From: an uncultured Eubacteriales bacterium
GTDB taxonomy: Bacteria; Bacillota; Clostridia; Oscillospirales; CAG-272
DNA: 64,000 bases
Reading direction: 5' to 3'
Assembly (NCBI GenBank): GCA_934503195.1
Contig: CAKSVM010000002.1
Location: forward strand, 1 to 64,000
The translations under genes were made by a program, and so were the position numbers. The notes under the pieces were generated by a model. The model saw nothing but the letters and a program-made list of their open reading frames with translations. It ran no database searches and was not told the DNA's origin. Each line of letters opens with the position of its first letter. Within the stretch, counting starts at the first letter, position 1. Positions 9,217 through 17,237 of this stretch are shown here, in pieces.

Positions 9217-9246
9217 TTGCAAAAAGGAAGGAATATATGGTATAAT
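9217..9246 (+). promoter_or_regulatory. Promoter of the disrupted AraC-family gene
   Basis: TTGCAA (9217-9222), 18-bp spacer, TATAAT (9241-9246), followed by an AAGGAG site and the ATG at 9276. It is back to back with the GH4 promoter. Confidence 0.7.
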
Positions 9247-9275
9247 GTAAGATATAAGTTGAAGGAGATGATCAG

Positions 9276-10254
9276 ATGAGAATCGGAGTTTCACCCGGCG
9301 AGATTGATCTGGCGGACCGCGGCTTTACGGATCTGAATCCGGTGCTTTGCGGCGACGAGGCCTGTCCGCCGGGACATAATGTGGGGCCGGGCGCGAGAAG
9401 CTGCTATCTTCTGCACTATATCGTCAGCGGCCGGGGAACGCTCGAAAATCCGCGCGGAAGCTTTGAGGTGGGCGCGGGAAAATGCTTCCTCATCCGTCCT
9501 GACGAGCTGACGGTCTACCGCGCGGACGACGCCGACCCGTGGTATTATGGCAATACCGCACAATTCGCGGCTGACGCCTTAAGCACGCATCTGCTTGCGT
9601 CTTTTCCGTCATACGTCACAAAAATTCTTGACGTGGGACCTACCACGCCTGCGAATTTTTGTTTAGTCTGACGAAATAATCTGACGACTTGCGGAGCAAG
9701 TCGTGCGCATCCTACGCGCTTAGAATTATGCGGTGTTGCCTTATATCTGGATCGGACTGACCGGAAAGCTCGCCCCGCGCCTTGTCGAATACGGCGACGT
9801 GATAGATATCGGGTATCCGACGCTCTTCACGACTCTTCCGGAATGCCGGAACTTTGAGAAGGGACGCGAGGAATTTCTGGCGGGGAAGGCCTTCATGCTG
9901 CTTTCGGCTCTGAGCTCGGCGGCTCCGGGCAGAGTCAGGCACGGCACACGCGAGACTGTCGAATACGCCGCGAACTTCATAAACCAGAACTACGGAGAGC
10001 GGATAGTCGTCGGGGAGCTCGCCGACCGGCTTCATTTCGACCGGCATTATTTTTCCGCGATGTTTCACCGCGTGTACGGAATGAGTCCGAAGGAATACAT
10101 CACGATGGTGAAGCTCGACAACGCCGACCGCCTTTTGAAGTCCGGAATGAGCGTCTCCGAGGTCGCGCTGATGGTCGGGTACACCGACATTGCCGGATTC
10201 TCGAGGCTATACAAGAAGCGGTTCGGAAAGAGCCCGTCAGGGTGGGCGAGATAA
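9276..10254 (+). pseudogene. AraC-family transcriptional regulator interrupted by a MITE
   Basis: The 5' part (9276-9548) encodes an AraC-type cupin sensor ending ...DADPWYY. The 3' part (9745-10254) continues IWIGLTGKLAP... and has two AraC helix-turn-helix motifs (VVGELADRLHFDRHYFSAMF and SVSEVALMVGYTDIAGFSRL). A 192-bp insertion plus a 4-bp duplication separates them. Removing 9549-9744 gives TGG TAT TAT ATC TGG with no frame change, an intact regulator of about 261 aa. As it stands, translation from 9276 runs to a stop at 9671 inside the insert. A GTG at 9733 in the insert could start a DNA-binding-domain-only product, but without a clear ribosome site. It is probably the former regulator of the GH4 gene. 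Confidence 0.9.
9549..9740. mobile_element. 192-bp MITE with 18-bp terminal inverted repeats and TTAT target duplication
   Basis: The left end GGCAATACCGCACAATTC is the inverted complement of the right end GAATTATGCGGTGTTGCC at 16 of 18 positions. Both ends are flanked by TTAT (9545-9548 and 9741-9744). There is no coding capacity. Inside is a perfect hairpin, ACGACTTGC / GCAAGTCGT at 9684-9704. These are the marks of a miniature inverted-repeat element moved by a transposase encoded elsewhere. Confidence 0.92.
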
Positions 10255-10273
10255 GAGCGGGCGGACAGAAAGA

Positions 10274-10309
10274 CCCGGGCGCGTTTTTTTCGCGTCCGGG
10301 CGGTTTTTT
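10274..10309 (+). terminator. Intrinsic terminator after the AraC pseudogene
   Basis: CCCGGGCGCG / CGCGTCCGGG stem with a T7 loop followed by CGGTTTTTT. It probably also serves the convergent deoR-like gene, whose minus-strand side has A/T after the stem. Confidence 0.8.
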
Positions 10310-10322
10310 GTGATTTTGTGTG

Positions 10323-11015
10323 TCAGTCCTCGGTTATTACACCGTCAAGCTCCTCGCGGCCGCAGAGGACATAGGTCGCCCTGATTCCGAATTTGCTTTT
10401 GTCGCAGAGAAAGTACTTCTTGTCCGAGCGTTCGATAAGCACCTGACGGAGGATCGTCTGCGGCTCGGAATCGTCGGTTATGACCTTTCCGTCATATCCG
10501 TTTGACGAGAAGAAGAGCATATCGAAATTCACCTTTGACGCCGCGACTATCGCCGCCTCTCCCGCGATCGCGTTTGATCTCGGAAGCACTTTTCCGCCGA
10601 GAAGGCAGGTTCCGATCCCGTTGTCGCTGAGCGTCGCCGCGACCTGAAGTCCGTTTGTGAAGACGGTGAGCCCCGGCGACCATTTGAGAAAACGCGCCAT
10701 CTCGATGCAGGTTGAGGAAGCGTCGATGAAGATCGTCTTTCCCGCTCTCGCGATTTCCGCGGCCTTTTTGCCGATAGCGACCTTGGCGGCGTGATTTTTC
10801 GCGATCCGTGAGTTTATCGGAACGCCGCCGGCGATTTCCGCGATTTCCGCGCCGCCGTGCCGTCTCACGATGAGTCCGGAGCGTTCAAGCTCGTCAAGGT
10901 CGCGGCGGATTGTCGACTGACTCTGATAGGTTTTCTGCGAGAGATATTCCACCGACGCGTAGCCGGTCGCGGAGATTATTTCGTACAGCTCATCCTGACG
11001 CTTTGACTTTATCAT
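10323..11015 (-). CDS. DeoR-family transcriptional regulator
   Basis: A 230-aa protein with an N-terminal DeoR winged helix (YASVEYLSQKTYQSQSTIRRDLDELE, ~15-45) and a C-terminal DeoRC sugar-phosphate sensor (GKKAAEIARAGKTIFIDASST onward). The ATG at 11015 overlaps the GDPD stop by 4 nt (ATGA), so it is translationally coupled as the second gene of the operon. A longer open frame upstream lies inside the GDPD gene and is not credible. Such regulators usually repress their own operon and respond to a phosphorylated sugar; here a glycerol- or sugar-phosphate ligand is an inference. Confidence 0.9.
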   Translation of the reverse strand: MIKSKRQDELYEIISATGYASVEYLSQKTYQSQSTIRRDLDELERSGLIVRRHGGAEIAEIAGGVPINSRIAKNHAAKVAIGKKAAEIARAGKTIFIDASSTCIEMARFLKWSPGLTVFTNGLQVAATLSDNGIGTCLLGGKVLPRSNAIAGEAAIVAASKVNFDMLFFSSNGYDGKVITDDSEPQTILRQVLIERSDKKYFLCDKSKFGIRATYVLCGREELDGVITED

Positions 11016-11803
11016 CTGTATCCGTGCTTTTTGAGGATTTCCATCATCTCTGCCGGATGATTCGATGTGAAGAGCTCGCCGCCGAGCTTCGCGCCGCGGA
11101 GGATGTCCTCCTCCTTTACCGCGCCCGCGCCGATCCACGGATGGATTCCGTCGGCTCTCACCTTATCGTACCAGTCGGGCGGACAGATCGGGTCGCTGTG
11201 CCAGTTTGCCATTCCGTCCTCGTAGGTCACGTTGAAGAGGCAGGCGCAGTAAAGAACCTTCGACGCCGCCTCGTTCCCCATGATCTTATAGGGATAGTAG
11301 CCGTGGAGGCGGTATTTGTGACCGTATTCCGAGTCGATCCAGATGAGAAGATCGCCGTCGAAGCTGTTGATGTAAAGCCTTTCGGAGAGATTGTATTCCT
11401 CAAAGAGCGCGATGATCTTCCGCGCGCTTTCCTTGGCGAAGTCCTCGCCCTTGTCGCGGAAGTAGTCCTTGAACTCGAAATTGAACCACATCTTTTGGTC
11501 TCTTTTTGTGAGTTCTAGGAATTCGCGGAAGGTCGGGATCCGCGTCCCGGCGAACCTTGGATCCTTTTTGATTCCGAAGTCGAGCTTTTTCAGCTCGGCG
11601 AGAGTCATTTCTGAAACGGTTCCGCGGCCGTCCGACGTGCGGTCGACCGTCGCGTCGTGGATCACGACGATTTCGCCGTCCTTTGTCATGCGGAGGTCGA
11701 GTTCGATCATGTCGGCTCCGATTTCGTACGCGCTCTCAAACGCGGGCATTGTGTTTTCGGGGAAACCGTCGACGTTTCCGCGGTGCGCGGCTGTTTCGAT
11801 CAT
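11012..11803 (-). CDS. Cytosolic glycerophosphodiester phosphodiesterase (UgpQ-like)
   Basis: A 263-aa GDPD-fold protein without signal or membrane helix. Motifs are AAHRG (catalytic His), PENT, IELDL and IHD, followed by FNFEFK and the C-terminal LFTSNHP. The family hydrolyses glycerophosphodiesters to sn-glycerol-3-phosphate. It is the first gene of an operon with a DeoR regulator, which suggests induction by a metabolite of this pathway. It has its own consensus promoter with an overlapping dyad. Confidence 0.88.
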   Translation of the reverse strand: MIETAAHRGNVDGFPENTMPAFESAYEIGADMIELDLRMTKDGEIVVIHDATVDRTSDGRGTVSEMTLAELKKLDFGIKKDPRFAGTRIPTFREFLELTKRDQKMWFNFEFKDYFRDKGEDFAKESARKIIALFEEYNLSERLYINSFDGDLLIWIDSEYGHKYRLHGYYPYKIMGNEAASKVLYCACLFNVTYEDGMANWHSDPICPPDWYDKVRADGIHPWIGAGAVKEEDILRGAKLGGELFTSNHPAEMMEILKKHGYR

Positions 11804-11867
11804 TGATTTTTACCTCTTGGCTGAATTTTTTTCGAGTGAATCCTGTTAGGTGGAAACTCTCATTACG

Positions 11868-11902
11868 ATTATATCACGTATCACGGCCTTTGTCAATACG
11901 TG
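11868..11902 (-). promoter_or_regulatory. GDPD-deoR operon promoter with overlapping operator-like dyad
   Basis: Minus strand TTGACA (11896-11891), 17-bp spacer, TATAAT (11873-11868). Arms CACGTAT (11875-11881) and ATACGTG (11896-11902) form an inverted repeat around the -35 box, and CGTGATA is repeated in tandem in the spacer. Candidate site for the DeoR protein. Confidence 0.75.
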
Positions 11903-11964
11903 GCGGCAAACTTGCGCAAATGAGCAGAAATGCGCAAAAATTTCCCGCGGAGTTTAATTGCCTC

Positions 11965-11993
11965 TTGACATTCTCACAGAAATATGTTATAAT
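11965..11993 (+). promoter_or_regulatory. Perfect consensus sigma-A promoter of the GH36 gene
   Basis: TTGACA (11965-11970), 17-bp spacer, TATAAT (11988-11993), 29 bp before the ATG at 12023. Confidence 0.92.
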
Positions 11994-12022
11994 TGACACA
12001 CCCAAACATCGGAGGTAAAATT

Positions 12023-13936
12023 ATGAAGGAAATCATGAAGCCCCAGCCGTTTTCGGTCAGGGTATATACAACCGACATCGGATTCCGCCGCGACGGAGAT
12101 ATCTATGTCAACGATCAGTACAGGCTCACGGTCAGCGTGAAGCTCGATGAGTTCGATGGCACCGGGGCGGTCAGACAGACAAACACGATCACGAACAACG
12201 GCGACAGCGAGGTGATTCTCTCGGGATTCTCGTCGGCCGCGATAAAGACCTCGCGCGGACTCATCGGAGTCGACCGCAACCGCTGGCAGGCCGAGGGACA
12301 GTGGAATTTCTTCACGGCCGCGCAGTGCGGACTCGTCCCGGCGTCGATTCATCCGTGGGAACGCGAGACCTATCGGATTGAGTCGGTCGGAAGCTGGTCG
12401 ACCGGGGTTTTCTATCCGCTTACCGTTGTCATCGGTGAGGACGGATATTCTTACTACATGGAGATCGAGGGCGCGCACAACTGGATGCTGACTCACTCGG
12501 TCACGGGCGGAATCAAATCCCCGGCCTTCGAGCTTGAGGGAACCGCTTCGCACGAGGAAAACGGCGGATGGATTTATCATCTGAAGCCGGGCGAGAGCTA
12601 CACGACCCAGCCGGCCGTCTTCGGCCGCGTGAAGGGCGGATTTGAGGAAGTCTGCGGCGAGCTTGTCGCTTACCGCCGCGCCACGACTCTGACTCATTTT
12701 GAAAGCGACGTGATCCCGGTCGTCTTCAACGACTACATGAACTGTCTGTGGGGAGTTCCATCTGACGAAAAGCTTCTGCCGCTCATAAAGGCGGCGTCTA
12801 AGGTCGGATGCGAATATTTCTGCATCGACGCGGGATGGCACAAGAACGCGGCTCCGAATTCCTTCGGCGCGGCCGGGGACTGGATCGTCGCGAACGAGCG
12901 TTTCGGCGAGGGCGGACTCGCGAAGATTTTCGCGAACATGAAGGAGAACGGACTTGTCCCGGGCGTGTGGTTCGAGTTTGACACGGTAAATCCGTCCGCG
13001 GCGGCGCACGGGCTTGACGACGACTGCCTTCTTCGCCGCTACGGGAAGGAATTCCCGCGCGCGTTCTTCAATTTCCGTAACGAAAAGGTGAGGGCGCACC
13101 TGAAATCGCGCGTAGCCGAGCTTTACGGAATGGGCGTCCGCTACATAAAGAACGACTACAATCAGACGACCGGAATCGGCTGCGACAACGAGGGCGACGC
13201 TCCGGCCGAGGGGCTGATCCGGAACTACGAGGCGTTTGTAAGCTTCATCGACGAGGTCCGCGCGGAATTTCCCGATCTTGTGATCGAAAACTGCGGAAGC
13301 GGAGCCTGCCGCGCCGAAAACGGAACGCTGAAGCATTTCCATCTCCAGTCGACGAGCGATCAGGAGATATACTACAATTATCCGTCGATAATCATCGGCT
13401 CGGCGGCGCAGTACGCGCCCGAGAAGGCCGGAATCTGGTCGTATCCGATGCCGGTTTTCTACGATGAGCGTAACGACGCGAAGTTTGACGACGAATGGCG
13501 TTCGCGCTTCACCGACGGCGAGGAGACGATCTTCAACATGGTGAACGGAATGTGCGGCGCGCTCTATCAGTCGGGTCACCTTGAGTATTCGGACGAGAAG
13601 AATCTCTCACTCGTGGCAGAGGGAATTTCGGCATACAAGAAGATGCGCGGCGACGTTGTGAAGGCGCGTCCGATTCTCCCGACCGGAACGATTCTGATCG
13701 GCGAGGAGGGCTTCGCGTCGTACGGACTTGAGACTCCCGACAAAACCCGCGCGTATCTCGCGGTCTGGCGTATCGGCGGGGATTCTGACGAGGCTGTTAT
13801 CGACCTTTCGAAGTACGGATACAAAAAAGCGTCGGCGTTCTATCCGGCGTCAGGCGAGTGTGAGTTTGAGGATGGCGTACTTAAGGTAAAGCTTCCGGCA
13901 AAGCATTCGGCGAGAATGATTCTGGTGGAGAAATAA
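12023..13936 (+). CDS. GH36 family alpha-galactosidase-like glycosidase
   Basis: A 637-aa cytosolic GH36 protein with an N-terminal beta-sandwich and a barrel carrying FCIDAGWHKN, the nucleophile motif YIKNDYN (D378), and the ENCGSGACRAEN / LQSTSDQE region. The acid/base position, normally Asp in this family's GGxRxD motif, aligns with E432, so this is a divergent subgroup. The start is the ATG at 12023 with GGAGGT six bases upstream. It would release terminal alpha-galactose from oligosaccharides; the exact substrate is not readable. It has its own strong promoter and terminator and is not in an operon. Confidence 0.88.
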   Translation: MKEIMKPQPFSVRVYTTDIGFRRDGDIYVNDQYRLTVSVKLDEFDGTGAVRQTNTITNNGDSEVILSGFSSAAIKTSRGLIGVDRNRWQAEGQWNFFTAAQCGLVPASIHPWERETYRIESVGSWSTGVFYPLTVVIGEDGYSYYMEIEGAHNWMLTHSVTGGIKSPAFELEGTASHEENGGWIYHLKPGESYTTQPAVFGRVKGGFEEVCGELVAYRRATTLTHFESDVIPVVFNDYMNCLWGVPSDEKLLPLIKAASKVGCEYFCIDAGWHKNAAPNSFGAAGDWIVANERFGEGGLAKIFANMKENGLVPGVWFEFDTVNPSAAAHGLDDDCLLRRYGKEFPRAFFNFRNEKVRAHLKSRVAELYGMGVRYIKNDYNQTTGIGCDNEGDAPAEGLIRNYEAFVSFIDEVRAEFPDLVIENCGSGACRAENGTLKHFHLQSTSDQEIYYNYPSIIIGSAAQYAPEKAGIWSYPMPVFYDERNDAKFDDEWRSRFTDGEETIFNMVNGMCGALYQSGHLEYSDEKNLSLVAEGISAYKKMRGDVVKARPILPTGTILIGEEGFASYGLETPDKTRAYLAVWRIGGDSDEAVIDLSKYGYKKASAFYPASGECEFEDGVLKVKLPAKHSARMILVEK

Positions 13937-13975
13937 ATCGGGGGCGGGCTGAGACTTCCGTTCAGAGTTATGGCA

Positions 13976-14013
13976 ACAGGGCTGCCGCGAAAAGCGGCAA
14001 CCCTGTTTTTTTT
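13976..14013 (+). terminator. Intrinsic terminator after the GH36 gene
   Basis: CAGGG..GCCGC / GCGGC..CCCTG stem with a GAAAA loop and eight T residues. Confidence 0.9.
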
Positions 14014-14043
14014 GCTATAAAAATCTTTGATTCCGGGAAAAAT

Positions 14044-14376
14044 TCATTTCTCCCCGCTGTCATTCTCCGCGGTGAAGAGACGGTATGTGCTGTAGGCTCC
14101 GAGAAGCACCGACGCGGCGACTATCGCGGCGATTCCGAGATTCGACGCGCGCTGACGGTGGCGGATTGTACGCGCCAGAGCGGCGTATTTTTCCTCCGGG
14201 CTCTGCGGCGCGGGGCGTCTTCTCGTTTCGTGTCTGCGTCTGTAGGCCTCATATGCGCGGGAGCAGACCGGGCAGACCGCCAGATGCTCGCGGACGGCTT
14301 TCTTTGTGTCGGGGCTGGCGACTCCGTCACAGTAGAGGGCGATAAGATCCATCGCCATGTCACAGGATATGTTCAT
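14044..14376 (-). CDS. Anti-sigma factor with zinc-finger (zf-HC2) and one membrane helix
   Basis: A 110-aa protein. Residues 1-40 form an anti-sigma zinc-binding domain (H-x3-C-x2-C in EHLAVCPVC, plus upstream Cys). An Arg-rich linker follows, then one transmembrane helix at ~82-100 (LGIAAIVAASVLLGAYSTY) and a very short outer tail. It overlaps the ECF sigma gene by 17 nt, the usual sigma/anti-sigma coupling. It probably holds the sigma factor at the membrane until an envelope or redox signal arrives. Confidence 0.87.
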   Translation of the reverse strand: MNISCDMAMDLIALYCDGVASPDTKKAVREHLAVCPVCSRAYEAYRRRHETRRRPAPQSPEEKYAALARTIRHRQRASNLGIAAIVAASVLLGAYSTYRLFTAENDSGEK

Positions 14377-14866
14377 TCTTTAATTCCTCCGACAAAAGTT
14401 TTTTCGCGCGGTGAAAGATCACCTTCGCTGAATTTTCCGAGATATTGAGCGACTCCGCGATCTGCGCGAAGGGGAGCTCGGCGTAAAGTCTCAAAACCAC
14501 GACGTCGCGGTATTTTTCCGGGATGCGCGCGATGACCCGCCGTATCGCGTCGACCGTTTCGTGCTGCTGGAGCGTTTCCTCGGGGTCGTTATCGGTGTCA
14601 AGCAGATTGTCGGCTAAAAGCTCGATGTCGACGCTGTCGCTCATGTGCTTGTTCTTCTTGACGTAGCCGAAAAAGGTGTATTTCGCGATCGACGCCAGCC
14701 ACGTGAAAAGCTCGCTTTCGCCGCGGTACTTCGGAAAGGATCTGAACGCCTGAAAAAACGTTTCCTGAGTCAGCTCCTCGGCAAGGCTCTCGTCGCGGCA
14801 CATACGGTATAGAAAAGCGTACACACGGGTAAAATACTGCTCGTATATCGCCTCAAATGGTTCCAA
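14360..14866 (-). CDS. ECF-family RNA polymerase sigma factor
   Basis: A 168-aa sigma-70 family protein with only regions 2 and 4. Region 2 is residues ~8-70 (YEQYFTRVYAFLYRMCRDESLAEELTQETFFQAF); region 4 is ~115-160 (IPEKYRDVVVLRLYAELPFAQIAESLNISENSAKVIFHRAKKLL). The downstream gene is its zinc-finger anti-sigma. Target promoters are unknown; the fab operon starts 163 bp away in the opposite direction. Confidence 0.92.
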   Translation of the reverse strand: MEPFEAIYEQYFTRVYAFLYRMCRDESLAEELTQETFFQAFRSFPKYRGESELFTWLASIAKYTFFGYVKKNKHMSDSVDIELLADNLLDTDNDPEETLQQHETVDAIRRVIARIPEKYRDVVVLRLYAELPFAQIAESLNISENSAKVIFHRAKKLLSEELKNEHIL

Positions 14867-14901
14867 GCGTTGTCACCGCCTTTTCTTCTTTTTCTTTCTT
14901 C

Positions 14902-14930
14902 ATTATATTTAGTGTCGGCTTTTTTCGCAA
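14902..14930 (-). promoter_or_regulatory. Probable sigma-A promoter of the ECF operon
   Basis: Minus strand TTGCGA (14930-14925), 17-bp spacer, TATAAT (14907-14902). Confidence 0.6.
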
Positions 14931-15029
14931 GGTTACACAAAAACGCGAAATTTTCACCGGGATTATTTTTCGCGAAACGGTAACTTTGCTTCGGGGCGTT
15001 TTTACTTACTTACAGATAGGAGGGAGAAT

Positions 15030-15983
15030 ATGAACTTCAAGATTACAGGTACCGGCTCGTACCTTCCCGAGCGGATCGTTACCAACGACGAACTTTCCGG
15101 GATGGTTGAGACCTCCGATGAATGGATACGTCAGCGCGTCGGGATCCGTGAACGCAGGATCGCGACTCACGAAACCACGGTTGATATGGCGGTCGAAGCG
15201 GCAAAGGCCGCGCTTGAGGCCTCCGGCACAAAGCCAGAGGAACTCGATCTGATCCTCACCTCAACCGTCAGCGGCGAGATGATCTCGCCCTCGACCGCCT
15301 GCATGGTGCAGAGAAGACTCGGCGCGACCTGCATGGCTTATGAAATCAACGCGGCCTGCTCGGCTTTTATTTTCTTACTTGAGACGGCGGCCGGGTATTT
15401 CGCCCGCGGAAAGGCGAAGAAGGCTCTTCTCGTCGGAACCGAGAAGTTAAGCCGGATAGTAAACTGGGCTGACCGCTCGACCTGCGTCATCTTCGGCGAC
15501 GGAGCCGGCGCGGTGGTGCTCGAGGCCGGGGAGAATTATCTCGATTCGACGTTTGACGTACAAGGCGGCGACGAGGTGATCAGAATCCCGCACTGGCACG
15601 GGGAATCGCCGTTTGACACGACCGAACCCGACGAGCCGTTCATCCACATGGCGGGTCAGGAGACCTTCAAGTTCGCGGTCAGCTCGATCACGCGCGACGT
15701 GAAGCTGCTTCTCGAACGGAACTCGCTTTCGGCCGACGACATAAAGTACATCGTCCCGCATCAGGCCAACGCGCGGATTATCGACACGGCGGCCAGAAGG
15801 CTCGGGATCCCGCAGGAAAAGTTCTATCTTGACATCGACCGGCTCGGAAACACTTCGAGCGCGAGCGTGCCGATAGCTCTTGACGAACTCGCGCGGTCGG
15901 GTAAGCTCGGACGCGGCGACAAAATTATCTTCTGCGCGTTCGGCGGCGGACTTTCCGCGGCGGCCGCGCTGATGGAATGGTAA
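15030..15983 (+). CDS. fabH: Beta-ketoacyl-ACP synthase III (FabH)
   Basis: A 317-aa thiolase-fold condensing enzyme that starts fatty-acid synthesis by joining acetyl-CoA (or a branched acyl-CoA) to malonyl-ACP. The catalytic triad is visible: C110 in NAACSAF, H244 in VPHQAN, N274 in GNTSSAS. First gene of the fab/acc operon; the ATG follows TAGGAGGGA. The upstream 163 bp shows no convincing sigma-A promoter and no FapR- or FabT-like dyad that I could recognise. Confidence 0.95.
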   Translation: MNFKITGTGSYLPERIVTNDELSGMVETSDEWIRQRVGIRERRIATHETTVDMAVEAAKAALEASGTKPEELDLILTSTVSGEMISPSTACMVQRRLGATCMAYEINAACSAFIFLLETAAGYFARGKAKKALLVGTEKLSRIVNWADRSTCVIFGDGAGAVVLEAGENYLDSTFDVQGGDEVIRIPHWHGESPFDTTEPDEPFIHMAGQETFKFAVSSITRDVKLLLERNSLSADDIKYIVPHQANARIIDTAARRLGIPQEKFYLDIDRLGNTSSASVPIALDELARSGKLGRGDKIIFCAFGGGLSAAAALMEW

Positions 15984-16050
15984 ATCACGCAAACCTCCGG
16001 TAAAACCGGAACCAAATATATTATAACATAATTTTAAGGAGATTACAATA

Positions 16051-16269
16051 ATGGTACTCGAAAAACTCACTCAGATTCTCGCGGAAAAGCTCGACGTCGA
16101 CGCTTCGACGATCACCCCCGAAACCACCGCCGCTGACCTTGGAATGGATTCGCTCGACGTCGCCGAGCTTCTCATGGACATTGAGGACAACTTCGGCGTG
16201 ACGGTTGAGCCTTCGCCCGACCTCAAGACCATCGCCGACTTCGTCAAGGCGATCGAGGCGCTTCAGTAA
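16051..16269 (+). CDS. acpP: Acyl carrier protein
   Basis: 72 aa, acidic, with the phosphopantetheine site DLGMDSLD (S34). It carries growing acyl chains for the Fab enzymes. AAGGAG ribosome site; its stop TAA overlaps the fabK ATG by one base. The 67-bp gap from fabH holds a small TCCGGT/ACCGGA hairpin. Confidence 0.95.
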   Translation: MVLEKLTQILAEKLDVDASTITPETTAADLGMDSLDVAELLMDIEDNFGVTVEPSPDLKTIADFVKAIEALQ

Positions 16270-17192
16270 TGAAGACCCGCGTCACCGAACTTCTCGGCGT
16301 GAAGTATCCGCTTCTTCAGGGCGGAATGGCGTGGATTGCCGACGGAAGGCTCGCGGCGGCGGTTTCGAACGCCGGGGGAGTTGGAATCATCTCCGCGATG
16401 AATATCGATCAGCTCAGAGCCGAGATAAAGACCGCGCGCGAGCTTACCGACAAGCCGTTCGGAGTGAACATCATGCTCCAGTCGAAGTTTGCCGACGAGG
16501 CGGCTGAGATCATCGCGGACGAAAGAGTCGCGCTGGTCACCACCGGGGCGGGGATGCCGACAAAGTACATGGAACGCTGGATTTCGGCCGGAACGAAGGT
16601 GATTCCGGTCATCGCGTCGGTTTCAATGGCGCGGATGATGGAAAAGCTCGGAGCCGACGCGGTCGTCGCGGAGGGTCAGGAATCGGGCGGACACATCGGC
16701 GAGCTTACGACGATGGCGCTTGTCCCGCAGGTCTGCGACGCGGTGAAGATTCCGGTCATAGCGGCCGGAGGAATCGCGGACGGACGCGGAGTGGCGGCGG
16801 CGTTCATGCTCGGGGCCGAGGGAGTGCAGATCGGAACGAGATTCCTCTGCGCGTCCGAATGCTCGGTTCACGAGAACTACAAGAAGGCGGTGCTTGATGC
16901 GTCGGACATTTCGACTGTCACGACCGGACGCAGATTCGGCGGCAACACCTGCCGTTGCATAAAGAACAGATTCGCGCGCGAGTTCCTCAAGAAGGAATAC
17001 GCGCCCGACGCGACCGCCGAGAGCGTCGCTGAGCTCGGAGTCGGCGCGCTTCGCCGCGCGGCGGTCGAGGGAGACGTCAAGGACGGATGCGTGCTTGCCG
17101 GACAGGTTTCGGGAATGGTAAAGAAAATCGAGCCCGCGGCTGATATCGTCTCGGAGATCATGACAAAGGCCGGGGAGCTTCTTAAGCTCTGA
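16269..17192 (+). CDS. fabK: FMN-dependent enoyl-ACP reductase II (FabK)
   Basis: A 307-aa nitronate monooxygenase-like TIM barrel that reduces enoyl-ACP with NAD(P)H via FMN, the last step of each elongation cycle. Family motifs: PLLQGGMAWIADGRLAAAVSNAGG near the start, EGQESGGHIG, and AAGGIADGRGVAAAFMLGAEGVQIGTRF for phosphate/FMN binding. FabK replaces FabI in many Firmicutes and is insensitive to triclosan. Its position inside the fab operon makes FabK more likely than a stand-alone 2-nitropropane dioxygenase. Confidence 0.92.
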   Translation: MKTRVTELLGVKYPLLQGGMAWIADGRLAAAVSNAGGVGIISAMNIDQLRAEIKTARELTDKPFGVNIMLQSKFADEAAEIIADERVALVTTGAGMPTKYMERWISAGTKVIPVIASVSMARMMEKLGADAVVAEGQESGGHIGELTTMALVPQVCDAVKIPVIAAGGIADGRGVAAAFMLGAEGVQIGTRFLCASECSVHENYKKAVLDASDISTVTTGRRFGGNTCRCIKNRFAREFLKKEYAPDATAESVAELGVGALRRAAVEGDVKDGCVLAGQVSGMVKKIEPAADIVSEIMTKAGELLKL

Positions 17193-17237
17193 CACTCCGG
17201 AGCCTGATTTTTCGCATGGTTTTGAAAGGAAAAGAAA

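Noticed and set aside
11987..13579. 530-codon minus-strand frame over the GH36 gene
   Set aside because: Shadow of a well-supported gene; Arg/Val-rich translation without domains.
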